DNA of 64,000 nt from NCBI GenBank assembly GCA_036023115.1, contig JAYKKT010000088.1, positions 5,789,001 through 5,853,000 of the forward strand, written 5' to 3'. The stretch is from Brasenia schreberi (lineage: Eukaryota; Streptophyta; Magnoliopsida; Nymphaeales; Cabombaceae). Below are positions 35,301-41,354 of this stretch, in pieces (position 1 is the first letter of the stretch; each line of letters opens with the position of its first letter). The notes under the pieces are model-generated. The model did no database searches. It saw only the letters and a program-made list of their open reading frames with translations, and was not told the origin of the DNA. A program made the position numbers and the translations under genes.

Positions 35301-38001
35301 CTAATTCGTATTTCTCTTGCCCAGAGAATCTCCTCGCTTTATCAAATCGGGATATCGAGTCTTTAGCAGCTGTTGTAGTGTCCCATTCGCGAAGAAAGAA
35401 ACTGAGTTCGAGCCTTCTGGACACAATTTGGTTTCAGCTGATGCTAGTAGCTATGCAAGTATGTCATAGGGCCAAGAAATCGTAGATCTTTCTGAAGATA
35501 GTGATGAACCACATCATAAGTGTCTGAAACTTACGATGCCGAAAAGACGTTGTACAGAGAGAAGAGATTATTCGGTGGACCGTATATGTTTATGATATCG
35601 ATCAGGAGGTCACGGAGGTGCAGCTTGCAGCTCTCTTTAGTCATTGTGGGCATGTTGTTGAATGTCGTATATGTGGTGATCCAAATTCAGTTCTTCGTTT
35701 TGCCTTTATAGAGTTCTTTGATGAAGAAGGTGCAAAAGTTGTTTTAAACCTTATTGGGACTGTGCTTCGATATTATCCAGTAAGGGTGAGGGTGCTTTCG
35801 AGTAAAAGGCAGAGCAACAAGTGCATTTAGTGGGCAGACAAAGGATGCACATGAAGTGTTTGATGAAATGGCCCATAGAAGCTTTAATCATGCACACCAA
35901 CTATTTGATGAAATGCTCAAGAAGAGATGTTAACCTGCGCATCAAGTGTTTGATGAAATGTTTAAGAGAGTTGGAAAATTCAGGAAGAGTACAAAAGATA
36001 TGAAGTAGTACGTGATGATTGTCTCCATTGGAAAAACAACATGAAGAAAGTTTACATAAAAGAGATGTATGCTGAAGATTGCATTTATGAGGACTGCAGA
36101 AAGGCTTTTATTTACAGTCAGTGAGGTTGCAGGAATTTTCAGCTATTAAGCCAAAGAAGGTTGAGTTGAAGTTATTACAGCCAAAGAAGCTGCTAAAGAT
36201 GATCAGCCAGGAAGGCTGAGTTGAAGTTATTGCAGCCAAAGAAACTGCTAAAAATGATCAGTCAGGAAGGCTGAGTTGAAGTTGTTGCAGCCAAGAAGTT
36301 GCTGAAGAACAACCATGATGGTTAATGCAGAATGTTGCAGCCAGGAAGGTTGCTGAAAAGCAGACATTCAAGAGGGTTGAAAAAGATCAAAAGAAAGAAG
36401 AAAGAAATAGTTTGTTGGTAAGTTTGGAGTTTGATGTATCTCACTCTCAACTTGAGGGGGGTGTTGAAGAATATGCATATTTAGTGTTCTTAGTGTTAGT
36501 TTTGTAGGGTATTATTGTAATTGCCCGGAGTACTAAGGGCATTTTGGTCATTTTATGATTTATAAGGGTTGGACGTTTTGTATTAGGGATAAGAGATTGA
36601 TATTAAGAAAGAGAGGGGGGCGGCCTCAATTGGAGGTTTGCCCCCTCCTCCGATCTCTACATTTCCTTTTTACTTTTTTTCTTCGTGTTTGTGATATTCA
36701 ATCTCCGTTGCACAACCACGTTTTCCAACATAGAATTAATGATGGTTGGTTAAAATGATGAAGAGCATCAAGTATTCTTTGTGATAAGAAGATACCATTA
36801 AAGTTAAAAGATAAATATTATAGAGCAGCAATTAGACCTGCCATGTTTTATGGTTATGAGTGTTGGGCAGTTAATCATCAACATGTACAAAAGATGTCTG
36901 ACAGAAATGAATATGTTGAGGTGGGTGAGTGGTCATACAAGAAAAGGCCGTATACATAATGAGGTTATTAGAAACAAATTAGGAGTGGCACCAATAGAGG
37001 ATAAAATGAGAGAATATCGTTTAAGATGGTTTGGGCATATAGAAAGAAGATTAAAAGAAGAACTTGTAAGAATGTATGAAAAACTAAATTTGGAAAGTAT
37101 TAAAAGAGGTAGAGGGCGACCACAAAAATGTTGGAAAGAAACAATAAAGAATGATCTAGCTTATTGTGAGTTAACTGCTAACATGGCACATGATAGGGCT
37201 GTATGGAAACAAAGAATCCATGTAGCCGACCCCGTCTAGTATGGGAAATTGTTGTTGTTGTTGTTGTTGTTGTTGTATAGCTACATATTATAAATGGTTT
37301 CTGCATCCTAAAATATAGAGGCAACTTTGTACAGTATCTGTATCTGAAGTGTATTGTACCCTACCTGCACATTAGCATATTTTCTTTTTCAGAAAAGGTT
37401 TCAATACATATAGATAGGTATTGATAGGTATCATGTCGTTGAGCCTTTATGGTACAAGTTGGTGTCGATGGTGCTTTTTCTCTGGCAACTCGGCTCTTGT
37501 TAGGTATATCAGCTTGAGAGGCTAAACGTTAGATGAAGCGATCATGAGGATCGGTTGCCTTTTCATTCTTCATTGCATATTGGGTGTCGGTGTAACTTGT
37601 TAAGCTGAAGTATAGAGCTATGCATTGTTCTTAAAATTGTTGAATTTGTTGCTGAAGACCTGAAATTATTTGCAGGACTTGGATGCTGTGGAGGCACTCA
37701 TTCAAGGCCTTGTCATGTTCCAAGGCGGTGTGCTTATGGTATGTCTCACCTTTGTATTTCATGTATCTTTTTTCGGATACAAATGTATTTCATGTATTTC
37801 TGGCATAACTTTGGAAGGTGCGGAGTTGCTAGCGTTTTGGTTTTAAAGTTGTCTATTCTTTGTTACACATTGCAGGTGAGCCATGATGAGCATCTCATAT
37901 CTGGAAGTGTGGGCGAGTTGTGGGCGGTATCTGAATCCAAGGTGACACCCTTTCAGGGGACATTTCAGGATTACAAGAAGATGTTGAAGTCTTCAAGCTG
38001 A
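5262..38001 (+). CDS. ABCF3: ABC-F family ATPase, ABCF3/GCN20-like, C-terminal 391 residues (13 exons; 5' end outside window)
   Basis: Exons: 5262-5390, 5470-5571, 5661-5807, 6846-6908, 7032-7078, 7276-7335, 9826-9908, 30265-30359, 30936-31022, 31327-31414, 31503-31588, 37676-37738, 37876-38001. All junctions are GT/AG and in phase, giving 1176 nt with no internal stop. The protein is soluble, with no membrane segment. The first ATPase domain enters at its signature [14 protein letters not shown], Walker B LLLDEPT-NHLD and H-loop [11 protein letters not shown] basic, helical ABC-F linker follows ([18 protein letters not shown] to [16 protein letters not shown]). The second ATPase domain has Walker [11 protein letters not shown]-loop FSQHH, signature [13 protein letters not shown], Walker [13 protein letters not shown] and H-loop MVSHDEHLI. 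Plant ABCF3 proteins are about 715 residues, so roughly 320 N-terminal residues, including the first Walker A, are upstream. The family is related to yeast Gcn20, a ribosome-associated partner of Gcn1 in Gcn2 signalling. Despite the transposon load, no exon is damaged. Confidence 0.95.
5470..5571 (+). CDS. ABCF3: ABCF3 exon 2
   Basis: 34 codons, phase 0. It encodes [19 protein letters not shown] and the first H-loop ([11 protein letters not shown]). The preceding intron is only 79 bp. Confidence 0.95.
5661..5807 (+). CDS. ABCF3: ABCF3 exon 3
   Basis: 49 codons, phase 0. It encodes [18 protein letters not shown] and the start of the charged interdomain linker, ending ERTKTHMQ. The acceptor is tccctccag. 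Confidence 0.95.
5808..6845 (+). other. ABCF3 intron of 1.0 kb
   Basis: Donor gtctgt, acceptor ttgacag. I see no gene or recognisable repeat in it. Confidence 0.8.
6846..6908 (+). CDS. ABCF3: ABCF3 exon 4
   Basis: 21 codons, phase 0: [15 protein letters not shown]...RIK, the linker arm. Donor gtctgt. Confidence 0.93.
7032..7078 (+). CDS. ABCF3: ABCF3 exon 5
   Basis: 47 nt ending in phase 2 ([15 protein letters not shown] plus two bases). The donor gtatgt is at 7079, and the split codon is completed by exon 6. Confidence 0.92.
7276..7335 (+). CDS. ABCF3: ABCF3 exon 6
   Basis: 60 nt encoding [19 protein letters not shown], leading into the second ATPase domain. It starts by completing an Asp codon and ends in phase 2. 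Confidence 0.93.
7336..9825 (+). other. ABCF3 intron of 2.5 kb
   Basis: Donor gtctgt, acceptor tttgcag. It is AT-rich, with no coding sequence and no transposon recognisable by eye. Short open frames near 7646-7843 and 9419-9828 have no family features and look like chance. Confidence 0.75.
9826..9908 (+). CDS. ABCF3: ABCF3 exon 7
   Basis: 83 nt encoding [19 protein letters not shown] and DLDSRIA, the first strands of the second ATPase domain. Donor gtaagt at 9909 opens the 20.4-kb intron. Confidence 0.95.
10225..10739 (-). mobile_element. RTE LINE 3' fragment, decayed
   Basis: The minus-strand 3' end of the window's RTE family is recognisable from its tail (acaacaactaaaccttttccc) and from motifs shared with better copies (gctagatcattctttattg, ctcattatgaatacg). 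The first 31 bp of tail are duplicated in tandem near 10232-10290. The fragment breaks off at 10739, where an LTR begins. It is heavily decayed, with large internal deletions. Confidence 0.75.
10740..11026 (+). repeat. LTR of the cargo-element family, with primer-binding site at 11027-11034
   Basis: 287 bp, from TGTTGAAAAATATG to CTAACA, followed by tggtatca, the core of a plant initiator-Met tRNA primer-binding site. It shares blocks with the LTRs at 34113 and 36462, for example gggcattttagtcc, actatataagg and gcggcctcca. The primer-binding site runs straight into a LINE tail, so the element's interior is gone. No target duplication is visible. Confidence 0.75.
11475..12616 (-). mobile_element. 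nested RTE LINE, 1.14 kb, with 14-bp TSD
   Basis: The insert begins with the (CAA)n-type tail and runs up to the RT region ([10 protein letters not shown] near 12310-12340, LFADDI near 12240-12260, [19 protein letters not shown] at 11720-11790). It is bracketed by catgtctaattgct at 11461-11474 and 12617-12630, which is itself host-LINE sequence. This proves insertion of one RTE copy into an older one. It is 5' truncated and frameshifted. Confidence 0.92.
12863..12910 (-). mobile_element. 48-bp RTE LINE tail insertion with 17-bp TSD
   Basis: The insert holds (ACAA/CAA)n then actaagccttttcccatac tagacgggg and nothing more. It is flanked by taaatgatcatacttac at 12846-12862 and 12911-12927, both exact. 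The host is the older LINE of the same family. Confidence 0.92.
13273..15029 (-). pseudogene. hAT-1 transposase fragment, C-terminal part
   Basis: This is the minus-strand remnant of a plant hAT transposase of the DUF659 type. 14810-14890 encodes [20 protein letters not shown], matching the family's conserved CAAHCIDLMLEDI block. 13390-13620 encodes the acidic C-terminal tail ([13 protein letters not shown], then Glu-rich). Between these the sequence is AT-rich and riddled with stops. The reading resumes at 21200, so the LINE/hAT-2 complex interrupts it. Confidence 0.75.
17392..19985 (-). pseudogene. hAT-2 transposase (BED finger, DUF659, hAT C-terminal dimerisation domain)
   Basis: In order on the minus strand: a BED-type zinc finger near 19780-19900 ([19 protein letters not shown]); a Ser/Arg/Pro-rich spacer (19404-19625); a stop codon at about 19407; then [14 protein letters not shown] and the DUF659 core ([35 protein letters not shown], 19023-19325); a 168-bp tandem duplication; a middle part at 17965-18255; the hAT dimerisation domain at 17724-17948 ([35 protein letters not shown]); and an acidic tail (17392-17586). 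Breaks are few for the length, so this is a fairly young pseudogene. Introns may account for part of the discontinuity. Confidence 0.9.
18658..18993. repeat. 168-bp tandem duplication inside hAT-2
   Basis: Copies at 18658-18825 and 18826-18993 both start actcatctaaggagaacac and end gcattatctgtaatc, with only a few mismatches (for example cagctaact versus cagttacct). The unit is 56 codons long, so it would not shift the frame. Confidence 0.93.
21200..21450 (-). pseudogene. hAT-1 transposase fragment, DUF659 part
   Basis: Minus-strand reading gives [20 protein letters not shown] near 21330-21400 and [15 protein letters not shown] near 21240-21285, the DUF659 core of the same transposase type as hAT-2 and hAT-3. 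It is the N-terminal continuation of the fragment at 13273-15029, separated from it by the inserted LINE. The N-terminal boundary is lost. Confidence 0.75.
21451..23190. other. AT-rich intron DNA with a hAT-1-like segment and a GA-rich tract
   Basis: I see no gene. 22525-22735 resembles pieces of 13273-13330 and 13990-14100 (shared aaaatataacatc, acttaattgtttaaga, actaattctagtccaaa), so it is probably an internally deleted relative or duplicate of hAT-1's 3' end. 22742-22980 is a GA-rich tract. Confidence 0.5.
23191..24762 (-). pseudogene. hAT-3, left end and transposase C-terminus
   Basis: It begins at caatgttgtaaaaatcg, a one-base variant of the CAGTGTTGT terminus of hAT-2. The minus strand encodes the C-terminal dimerisation block ([20 protein letters not shown] near 24370-24450), [16 protein letters not shown] (24700-24750) and an acidic tail (23600-23720). 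A solo LTR is inserted at 23884-24214 and a LINE at 24763-27685. It is decayed by stops. Confidence 0.8.
23884..24214 (+). repeat. solo LTR with 5-bp TSD
   Basis: 331 bp from TGTTAAGGAAAG to TTTACAACA, flanked by caaaa at 23879-23883 and 24215-24219. It interrupts the hAT-3 transposase. It does not resemble the other LTRs in the window. The strand is assigned from the TG...CA reading and is not certain. Confidence 0.85.
24763..27685 (+). mobile_element. RTE LINE, 2.9 kb, with 17-bp TSD
   Basis: It runs from the start of the endonuclease (near 24775, tattggttcttg; [17 protein letters not shown]) through the connector (WWWSEVV near 25720), RT ([15 protein letters not shown] 26450-26500, [13 protein letters not shown] 26560-26590, [18 protein letters not shown] 26720-26775) and the C-terminal region to the terminus gtagccgaccccgtctag and a short TTG/TTTG tail. 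The target duplication is tgcatgcaaatNatgat at 24746-24762 and 27686-27702, with one mismatch. It sits inside hAT-3. Many stops and frameshifts are present. Confidence 0.92.
26777..26816 (-). mobile_element. 40-bp RTE LINE tail insertion with 19-bp TSD
   Basis: The insert is acaaacaacaacaacaac then taagccttttcccatactag plus ac. It is flanked by exact 19-bp copies of atttataatggtgattgat at 26758-26776 and 26817-26835. It lies antisense inside the RT region of the LINE at 24763. Confidence 0.95.
27686..29344 (-). pseudogene. hAT-3, transposase N-terminal two-thirds
   Basis: Minus-strand reading gives a BED-like finger near 29260-29310 ([17 protein letters not shown]), [19 protein letters not shown] near 28730-28790, DUF659 remnants near 28500-28650, INDNA near 28240, [12 protein letters not shown] near 28190-28225 and [20 protein letters not shown] near 27860-27890. 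It continues into 24762 once the LINE is removed. The right terminus was not found. An inserted SINE-like LINE derivative is at 28287-28455. Confidence 0.8.
28287..28455 (+). mobile_element. SINE-like RTE derivative: LINE 5' leader joined to LINE 3' end
   Basis: The first 50 or so bases (catgtaagggatcaccc ... tcgataaaggag) match the 5' leader of the LINE on the minus strand near 21130-21195. The last 60 or so (caaagaattcatgtag ... ctagtatgggaaaaggc, then ttagttgt) match the LINE 3' terminus. About 55 bp in the middle match neither. It interrupts the hAT-3 DUF659 region. No clear target duplication was found. Confidence 0.65.
30265..30359 (+). CDS. ABCF3: ABCF3 exon 8
   Basis: 95 nt. It completes a Met codon and encodes [19 protein letters not shown] (Walker A) to VFRSAK. 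Donor gtacat. Confidence 0.95.
30936..31022 (+). CDS. ABCF3: ABCF3 exon 9
   Basis: 29 codons: [18 protein letters not shown]...LMRCYP, the Q-loop region. Acceptor ttttgtag, donor gtaatt. Confidence 0.95.
31327..31414 (+). CDS. ABCF3: ABCF3 exon 10
   Basis: 88 nt: [19 protein letters not shown]...YTLSG, ending one base into the first Gly codon of the second signature LSGGQ. Confidence 0.95.
31503..31588 (+). CDS. ABCF3: ABCF3 exon 11
   Basis: 86 nt: [17 protein letters not shown] and Walker [12 protein letters not shown]. Donor gtaagt opens the 6.1-kb intron. Confidence 0.95.
34113..34414 (+). repeat. 5' LTR of the cargo element
   Basis: 302 bp, tattgaagaatatgc to ttttccaaca. The first dinucleotide is TA in place of the canonical TG seen in the partner LTR. 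It differs from the 269-bp 3' LTR mainly by two small indels (tttctgatatttggt and acaacccattatata blocks). Confidence 0.93.
34544..34670 (+). pseudogene. captured N-terminus resembling a CID-type PAM2/RRM protein
   Basis: The reading frame starts [20 protein letters not shown] and stops after SSSFANDQE. The opening MAV(A/V)ENAGV resembles, from memory, the start of Arabidopsis CID8-13 proteins, which bind poly(A)-binding protein. Together with the RRM fragment at 35590 it suggests that the element took up a spliced CID-type transcript. The PAM2 motif of that family was not found. Confidence 0.5.
34675..35460 (+). other. captured coding-like sequence of unknown origin in the cargo element
   Basis: An open frame of 116 codons at 34740-35090 (acidic and Ser-rich: [29 protein letters not shown]) and a further piece near 35310-35400 ([18 protein letters not shown]) have the base and codon character of gene sequence. 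I do not recognise the source. It is broken by stops and frame changes. Confidence 0.4.
35540..35790 (+). pseudogene. captured first RRM of a CID-type RNA-binding protein
   Basis: In two frames joined by one frameshift near 35590 the sequence reads [19 protein letters not shown], then [38 protein letters not shown] and [15 protein letters not shown]2 (VYVYDI) and RNP1 (LRFAFIEF) are in the expected order. This closely matches the first RRM of plant CTC-interacting-domain proteins CID8-13 (family knowledge). The second RRM is absent. No intron is present, pointing to capture of processed RNA. Confidence 0.85.
35838..36000 (+). repeat. three short PPR-like repeats
   Basis: The frame starting at 35841 reads [18 protein letters not shown] and, after one stop, AHQVFDEM at 16-17 residue spacing. 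The motif resembles the A-x-x-(V/L)-FDEM helix of PPR proteins, but the spacing is half a PPR unit. It may be a captured PPR fragment or a local 48-50 bp tandem expansion. Confidence 0.5.
36135..36340 (+). repeat. degenerate tandem repeat in the cargo element
   Basis: Units of roughly 60 bp built on gcagccaaagaa(g/a)ctgct, aagatgatcagccaggaagg and ctgagttgaagttattgcag recur about three times before the polypurine tract. Confidence 0.75.
36462..36730 (+). repeat. 3' LTR of the cargo element
   Basis: 269 bp, TGTTGAAGAATATGC to TTTTCCAACA, directly after the polypurine tract and followed by the target duplication tagaa. Confidence 0.93.
37676..37738 (+). CDS. ABCF3: ABCF3 exon 12
   Basis: 21 codons: [20 protein letters not shown] plus M. 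Acceptor atttgcag, donor gtatgt. Confidence 0.95.
37876..38001 (+). CDS. ABCF3: ABCF3 exon 13 (last)
   Basis: 41 codons plus [23 protein letters not shown] (second H-loop) to the C-terminus [14 protein letters not shown]. Confidence 0.95.
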   Translation: MSHDEHLISGSVGELWAVSESKVTPFQGTFQDYKKMLKSSS

Positions 38002-38296
38002 AAGAGGCCTCCCCAAGCAATCTTAAAGCTGAAGGAGGTCATGATTTCATTACACGGGGTATGCATTGCGTGAAGAACGAAGATACTAAAGTATTCATGA
38101 TGTACCAGTATGTGGCAATTTTGTTCTCATTGTTGAGGGCCAGATCGTTTTCGTCTCTCTGGCCATCGCTGATGCTTATGGATTTGTTGACTACACTTCA
38201 ATCTTTTGGGGACCTGGTAGTTGACATAAAAATAGAGGGCAGATATACGGGTACTTTTAATTAAGAACAGCTTCTTTTATTAGAAATTAAATAATA
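38002..38296 (+). other. probable ABCF3 3' untranslated region
   Basis: Non-coding sequence after the ABCF3 stop, ending at a LINE insertion at 38297. No canonical aataaa signal is seen before the insertion. attaaataata (38286-38296) is the nearest A-rich motif and is also part of the LINE target duplication. Confidence 0.45.
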
Positions 38297-38791
38297 CAAC
38301 AACAACAACAACTAAGCCTTTTCTCATACTAGATGGGGTCGGCTACATGAATTCTTTGTTTCCACAGATCCCTATCGTGTGCCATGTTGGCAGTTAACTC
38401 CCAATAAGCTAGATCATTCTTTATTGTTTCTTTCCAACACTTTTGTGGTCGTCCTCTACCTCTTTTAATACTTTCCAAATTTAGTTTTTCTAACCTTCTT
38501 ACCGGTTCTTCTTTTGATCTTCTTTCTATATGTCCACACCATCTTAAACGATGTTCTCTCATTTTATCCTCTATTGGTGCCACTCCTAATTTGTTTCTAA
38601 TAACCTCATTATGTATAGGGTCTTTTCTTGTATGACCACTCATCCATCTCACCATCTTCATTTCTGTCAGAGACATCTTTTGTACATGTTGATGATTAAC
38701 TGTCCAACACTTAGAACCATAAAACATGGCAGGCCTAATTGCTGTTCTATAATATTTACCTTTTAATTTTAATGGTATTTTCTTATCACAA
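38297..38791 (-). mobile_element. RTE LINE 3' fragment, 495 bp, with 13-bp TSD
   Basis: (CAA)n tail then actaagccttttctcatac, followed by the LINE C-terminal coding region on the minus strand ([39 protein letters not shown]). It is flanked by aaattaaataata at 38284-38296 and 38792-38804. It is short but little damaged: a 132-codon frame is open at 38329-38727, among the best-preserved LINE coding in the window. It lies just downstream of ABCF3 in antisense. Confidence 0.93.
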
Positions 38792-38804
38792 AAATTAAAT
38801 AATA

Positions 38805-39120
38805 TAATATTTTTTTATAGATGTCATTTTTAGTTAGTCGCTGCTTCTTAGCAACTATGTAGCTTGTTCTTTACCTGGAAAGTTCACAGCTTTTATTTGG
38901 AGCTGTAATTACAGCTGGGAAGCAAATCAAGCTACTCGTGTTAGCGTGTTTGTGTTCGAATTTTTATCAACAAAAACCAAACACGAGGTGGTTTGATGAA
39001 CAGCTATTGTTGGTTTCATTTGGCTTGTTGACTAGTTACCATCGGTGTGTTTTATAGGCTTTTCTTGAGCTGCATAATTTAGCTTAGATGCTCTATTAGG
39101 GCAAAATGCTTGTGTACGGT
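38805..39120. other. intergenic, nothing recognised
   Basis: AT-rich sequence with no open frame or repeat that I can identify. Confidence 0.6.
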
Positions 39121-39370
39121 TAGGCATGGCTTCCAACTAAACCGGCATCGGCAGTTCCACCTTGAATCGTAATTGAATTTGTGGTTATGGATTCAGAACC
39201 GTCAGTTTCAGGGTAGTTTTGGTTGGACCAGACCATTTCAGTTTCAGGCCAGTTTCGGATTCATGGTTCTGTTTTGATGAAAGGTGAAACTGGAACCAAA
39301 TCTGGTGGTTTCAGCCGGTTTCTTACTTGGTTCAGTTCCAATTGGAACGATTTGGAACCGGTCATGTTTA
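39121..39370. mobile_element. hAT-type MITE, family TAGRCATGGC
   Basis: 250 bp starting taggcatggc and ending ggaaccggtcatgttta, with a GGTTCC/GGAACC-rich interior. Flanking 8-mers tgtacggt (39113-39120) and tatacgat (39371-39378) match at 6 of 8 positions, consistent with a decayed 8-bp target duplication. Confidence 0.7.
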
Positions 39371-39479
39371 TATACGATGTACATAGAGTACACTAATTGA
39401 GGTAACGCAGTTTGTTACCTACTTGTCAAAGCTACAGATAATTGCGGGTTACAAAAAATGATTCAAAAAGAGGGGGGGC

Positions 39480-40280
39480 TGTATAAATTTAACCAGTGCC
39501 TCCAGGGTTATAGGAGGTCCTGCCAGTTCCACTAGCTGTGAGGGTCCTCCAGTTTCGATTCCACCGATTTTGAGTCTGATTTACCATGGTTCTGACTCTG
39601 GCTTCATCTGAGAATCTATGAAAGGGCAGGATTTTTAAATTGGAAATGAAAAAAAAACCGTAGGGCTATCTTTGTTCCAGTTTTACTCCGGCTTCGGCTC
39701 TCCTGGTTCTGGGTTTGGGTTAAATCCAATTTCAACCTGTGGGGCTGGGTCCAATGGAAATGAAAAATCCAGATGCTGCCATCGGGATATAAGTCAGGTA
39801 AGTATCGACCATATTCTTCTTTTCTTCTCATAGGCAAACTCCTCACCTGTAGGTTGGAGGTGGACGCTAAGCAGATGGGCTTGTTCCCACTTTTTGGCAT
39901 CATTAGAACTGTATCTTTTCGAATTCTTACTGTTTCCGTCTTTGTGCCTAGAAATGACCGGTTTGGAACTGCCCAGCTTTAGAACCAGGAACCGGTCCTC
40001 AAACCGTAACCGACCGTAGGATCTCTCGGTTTAATTATGGTTCATAATTTTTAGGAACCAGAACCAGCGGTTTTAAACCGCACGTTAATAAAACATACAC
40101 ATATATTATATACAACACATGTTGAGGAGAGTTTGACTACCGCGAGAGTCCTTTTTAAAAAAAAACTGCTTTTTAACTGGTTTTGGTATGGTTTCGAAAT
40201 TGCTGTGAAATCGGAACCGTCCCTAGGGTGATTTGGTTCCGATTTGAGGTTCCAAGTAACCTGGAACTGGCGGTTGTACT
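39480..40280. repeat. GGTTCC/GGAACC-rich repeat cluster, probable decayed MITEs
   Basis: The same compositional signature as the 39121 MITE recurs (accggttcc, ggaaccgg, ggttttaaaccg), but termini and target duplications could not be assigned. Several copies may overlap. Open frames here are by-products of the composition. Confidence 0.5.
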
Positions 40281-41199
40281 AAAGTAGTCTTTTGCATGAA
40301 CATTGCAGGCACAAACAGATATTTTTCAAAGACACGCTCAAGACATATCTACCATTTTAACATAATACAGCTTAAACATGTCCCATCATCGGTCATAAAG
40401 AACGACACGGTTAAGTCGCATTATCTTTAAGATAAAAATGTACCCTGTTGCATTATAAATGTGTTTATCCTTTAAATAGAACGTGTCTTAAGTGTGTTTC
40501 ATCATTGGTTATTGATTTATTCTCTTGTCTCAAACCTTTGTCTTTAGGGCTCTATTTTCTATTGATTTTTCGTGAGATTTATATTTAGATCAAAATAGAG
40601 ATTGTGAATAATAGAGAAAAAAGTTCCAAAGAAATCGAAAGAGATCAATACAAAGATCTCGTGAAAGTTTCAAAAAAAAGAGAAAGGGCGAGATTTAGAG
40701 AGAAAATGAGATTAAAATAGATCAACAGAGAGGCATAGATCGAGAAAGGTCATTGCGAGGAAATAAAAAAAACTATGGTATGCATACTATGAAGAAAAAA
40801 ATAGTGAAAAAGAAGAAAGAAGAGAGAATATGGAGCACACATGGGTGTATGTTTAGTAAAATAAATGTATATGTTTAGTAAAATAAATGTATGAATAAGT
40901 TAAAGAAGACTTCTTTGCAATCGATGGTCTTAAGGCTCTGAGAACTGACGGGTTTCCGGTGGTATTTTATCACGAATCATGTCATGTGTTGGCAAGGAGG
41001 TCTGCAGCTTTATTCACAAGAACATTATAGGTGTAGCCATTATGAAGAGCATTAAAGATACGGTGTTTATAAGGGTGGTTCCACACAGATCATTGGTTGG
41101 TGTTCTTCCATCCAAGCCAAAGCTTGACGATCTTGTGAATAAAGCCGTGTTCTATGTGGATTATAAAAAAAAATATTTTTATTTGGTGAAGTGGGGCAG

Positions 41200-41354
41200 G
41201 GCGGAACAGGACCGGGTTGATCCAATTCAGTGTGGGGTGAGGGCAGACCTAATTCCTCAAGACACACGGAGCAGGACGTAGAGAGTAGGTTGTTGGGCGG
41301 AGTGGGTATGGGTTGAGTGAAAACCCGCCCCACTCCGCCCCGTTGCCATCCCTA
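41200..41354. mobile_element. hAT-type MITE with TAGGGATGGCAACGGG terminus
   Basis: The right end reads ccgccccgttgccatcccta, whose reverse complement is the well-known plant hAT MITE terminus TAGGGATGGCAACGGGGCGG. The left end is decayed, so the start is approximate. Confidence 0.65.

Larger units (their letters stand above)
34113..36730 (+). mobile_element. 2.6-kb non-autonomous LTR element carrying host-gene fragments, with 5-bp TSD
   Basis: LTRs at 34113-34414 and 36462-36730 bracket an interior with no gag, protease, integrase or RT. The primer-binding site tggtatcagagcc is at 34415-34427 (initiator-Met type) and the polypurine tract ttgaggggggg ends at 36461. The target duplication tagaa is at 34108-34112 and 36731-36735; removing the element and one copy restores the LINE reading gcatagaattaatg. 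The interior instead holds fragments of plant coding sequence and short tandem repeats, annotated below. It must be mobilised in trans. Confidence 0.95.
31768..37275 (+). mobile_element. RTE LINE with 17-bp TSD and (TTG)n tail, split by an LTR element
   Basis: LINE parts are 31768-34112 and 36731-37275. The endonuclease gives [20 protein letters not shown] (31777-31840), the catalytic [20 protein letters not shown] (32180-32240) and [22 protein letters not shown] gives [19 protein letters not shown] (33306-33362), [18 protein letters not shown] and [14 protein letters not shown], where the usual FADD reads FLDD. The C-terminal region follows at 36850-37239 ([26 protein letters not shown]). 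The end is gtagccgaccccgtctag, tatgggaaa, then (TTG)n. Target duplications tatagctac[t/a]tattata are at 31751-31767 and 37276-37292. Frameshifts make it inactive. Confidence 0.95.
31589..37675 (+). other. 6.1-kb ABCF3 intron containing a LINE with a nested LTR element
   Basis: Exon 11 ends ...PSNHL and exon 12 starts [11 protein letters not shown], so the junction is certain. About 90% of the intron is one LINE insertion (31768-37275) with an LTR element inside it. Without them the intron would be about 580 bp. 37276-37675 holds no feature I recognise. Confidence 0.93.
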
